Positions 63,043 to 64,000 of a stretch of 64,000 nt of DNA are shown one piece after another (position 1 is the first letter of the stretch; each line of letters opens with the position of its first letter). The stretch is taken from contig NZ_VDCZ01000004.1 of the NCBI RefSeq assembly GCF_006491645.1, forward strand, positions 186,001-250,000, written 5' to 3'. The notes beneath the pieces are model-generated. The model was not told where the DNA came from and ran no database searches. It saw only the letters and a program-made list of their open reading frames with translations. The translations under genes and the position numbers were made by a program. This stretch comes from Flavobacterium profundi (GTDB lineage Bacteria > Bacteroidota > Bacteroidia > Flavobacteriales > Flavobacteriaceae).

Positions 63043-64000
63043 ATGAAGCAAATTCTTTTTCCTTTTTTATTATTTGTTACCTCTTTTAGTTTTGCTCAAA
63101 ATATCCGGCTTGAGGGAATTGTTAAAGATAGTACGGGCTTAGGTTTAGAGATGGCCAATGTAATGGCAATTAATACAGAAACTAAAGCAATGGATGCCTA
63201 TGCAATTACCAATGAAAAAGGGAAATATGCTTTGAATCTGAAAGCCAATACTTCGTATCAAATAAAAGCCAGTTATATAGGTTTTCAATCCTTTGAACAA
63301 AATGTAAAAACCACTGCAGAAAACACCACTTTTGACATAAAAATGTTACAAGGTGTTCAGTTGAAAGATGTGGAAGTGGTGTATGAGATGCCGGTTTCTA
63401 TTTCAGGAGATACCATTATTTATAATTCAGATTCCTTTACTAATGGAACGGAACGCAAATTAGAAGATGTTTTGAAAAAATTGCCAGGTGTTGAGGTGGA
63501 TTCTGAAGGTCAAATTACAGTGGAAGGAAAATCGGTTCAAAAAGTAATGGTAGAAGGAAAAGATTTCTTTGATGGAGATACTAAAATTGCTACTAAAAAT
63601 ATTCCGGCAAATGCATTGGATAAAATTCAGGTGTTGCGTAATTATAATGAAGTAGCCAATCTTCGTGGTTTAGAAAATAATGAAGAAAATGTAGCGCTAA
63701 ATATCAAATTGAAAGAAGGGAAAAAGAATTTTTGGTTTGGCGATATTACTGCTGGAATTGGCGTTGGACATGAAGAAGATCGGTATTTGATAAATCCCAA
63801 ATTATTTTACTATAACCCTAAAATTAGCATCAATGTGATTAGTAATTTTAATAATATTGGAGAATTGCCTTTAACGACTCGTGATTATTTTAAATTTACA
63901 GGTGGTTTTCGAAACATGATGCGTAAAGGAGGTTCTAATTTTAATATTGCTTCCAATGATTTAGGTATTGGAAATTTGAATAACAATCAAGCAGCAAATA
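63043..64000 (+). CDS. TonB-dependent-receptor-like outer-membrane protein, partial (right edge)
   Basis: The frame begins at ATG 63043 (MKQILFPFLLFVTSFSFAQ, a signal peptide) and is open to the window end, giving 319 residues. A carboxypeptidase-like regulatory domain (about 22-110: LEGIVKDSTGLGLEMANVMA, then ASYIGFQSFEQNV) is followed by a plug-like region (ISGDTIIYNSDSFTNGTERK, then LEDVLKKLPGVEVDSEGQIT and VMVEGKDFFDGDTKIATKNI) and the start of the barrel. The missing part should be the rest of an 850-950 residue barrel. This type often follows GLPGLI genes in Flavobacteriia. Confidence 0.92.
   Translation, partial: MKQILFPFLLFVTSFSFAQNIRLEGIVKDSTGLGLEMANVMAINTETKAMDAYAITNEKGKYALNLKANTSYQIKASYIGFQSFEQNVKTTAENTTFDIKMLQGVQLKDVEVVYEMPVSISGDTIIYNSDSFTNGTERKLEDVLKKLPGVEVDSEGQITVEGKSVQKVMVEGKDFFDGDTKIATKNIPANALDKIQVLRNYNEVANLRGLENNEENVALNIKLKEGKKNFWFGDITAGIGVGHEEDRYLINPKLFYYNPKISINVISNFNNIGELPLTTRDYFKFTGGFRNMMRKGGSNFNIASNDLGIGNLNNNQAAN

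Overview
The window is chromosomal DNA of a low-GC member of the Bacteroidota, almost certainly family Flavobacteriaceae and Flavobacterium-like. The signs are SusC/SusD/SusE proteins, type IX secretion (T9SS) C-terminal sorting domains, a PorT-like T9SS protein, a TamL-type BamA lipoprotein, two GLPGLI proteins, AccD without its zinc ribbon, absence of Shine-Dalgarno sequences, and promoter -7 boxes of the form TAnnTTTG. No insertion sequence, prophage, CRISPR array or rRNA gene was seen.

Region 1 (1-14.7 kb) is a maltodextrin/starch utilisation locus. A leftward operon encodes a maltose-type MFS transporter, beta-phosphoglucomutase and a GH65 maltose phosphorylase that runs off the left edge. 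A LacI-family regulator is divergent from a rightward susC-susD-susE-like set and a T9SS-secreted GH13 amylase. A perfect 14-bp LacI-type palindrome lies between the divergent genes. The pathway reads as surface amylase, SusCDE uptake, MFS import, phosphorolysis of maltose and conversion of beta-glucose-1-phosphate to glucose-6-phosphate.

Region 2 (14.7-25.1 kb) is the accessory stretch: a T9SS cargo with seven internal repeats, two giant YD/RHS proteins (the second ending in an OmpA-like rather than a toxin-like domain), a coupled DUF922 HExxH protease, a terminator, a gap-free array of thirteen 21-bp repeats, a GC-richer stem-loop and a small membrane protein.

Region 3 (25.2-45 kb) is mostly leftward housekeeping: tRNA-Leu(UAG), accD, class II aldolase, tamL, porT-ubiE, folA, an aldehyde dehydrogenase, a DUF547 protein, a large zinc metalloprotease, a TonB-domain protein, a decayed methyltransferase gene, thyA, a CNT nucleoside transporter, a bifunctional nuclease and etfBA. 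A SpoU/TrmH RNA methyltransferase lies in the opposite direction.

Region 4 (45-57 kb) runs rightward: pdhB, a DUF5686 outer-membrane protein, an AlkA-like glycosylase, soluble pyrophosphatase and membrane pyrophosphatase (hppA, with a Cys/His-rich tail), then a tight three-gene operon of glycosylasparaginase, CutC and GH2 beta-mannosidase that looks like N-glycan catabolism.

Region 5 (56.7-64 kb) has a CMD/AhpD-like protein, a deoxynucleoside kinase, a secreted protein of unknown function, and a GLPGLI / two-component system / GLPGLI / TonB-dependent receptor cluster. Three GTTAAC-type repeats at exact 10-bp spacing sit in the divergent promoter region of the two-component operon.
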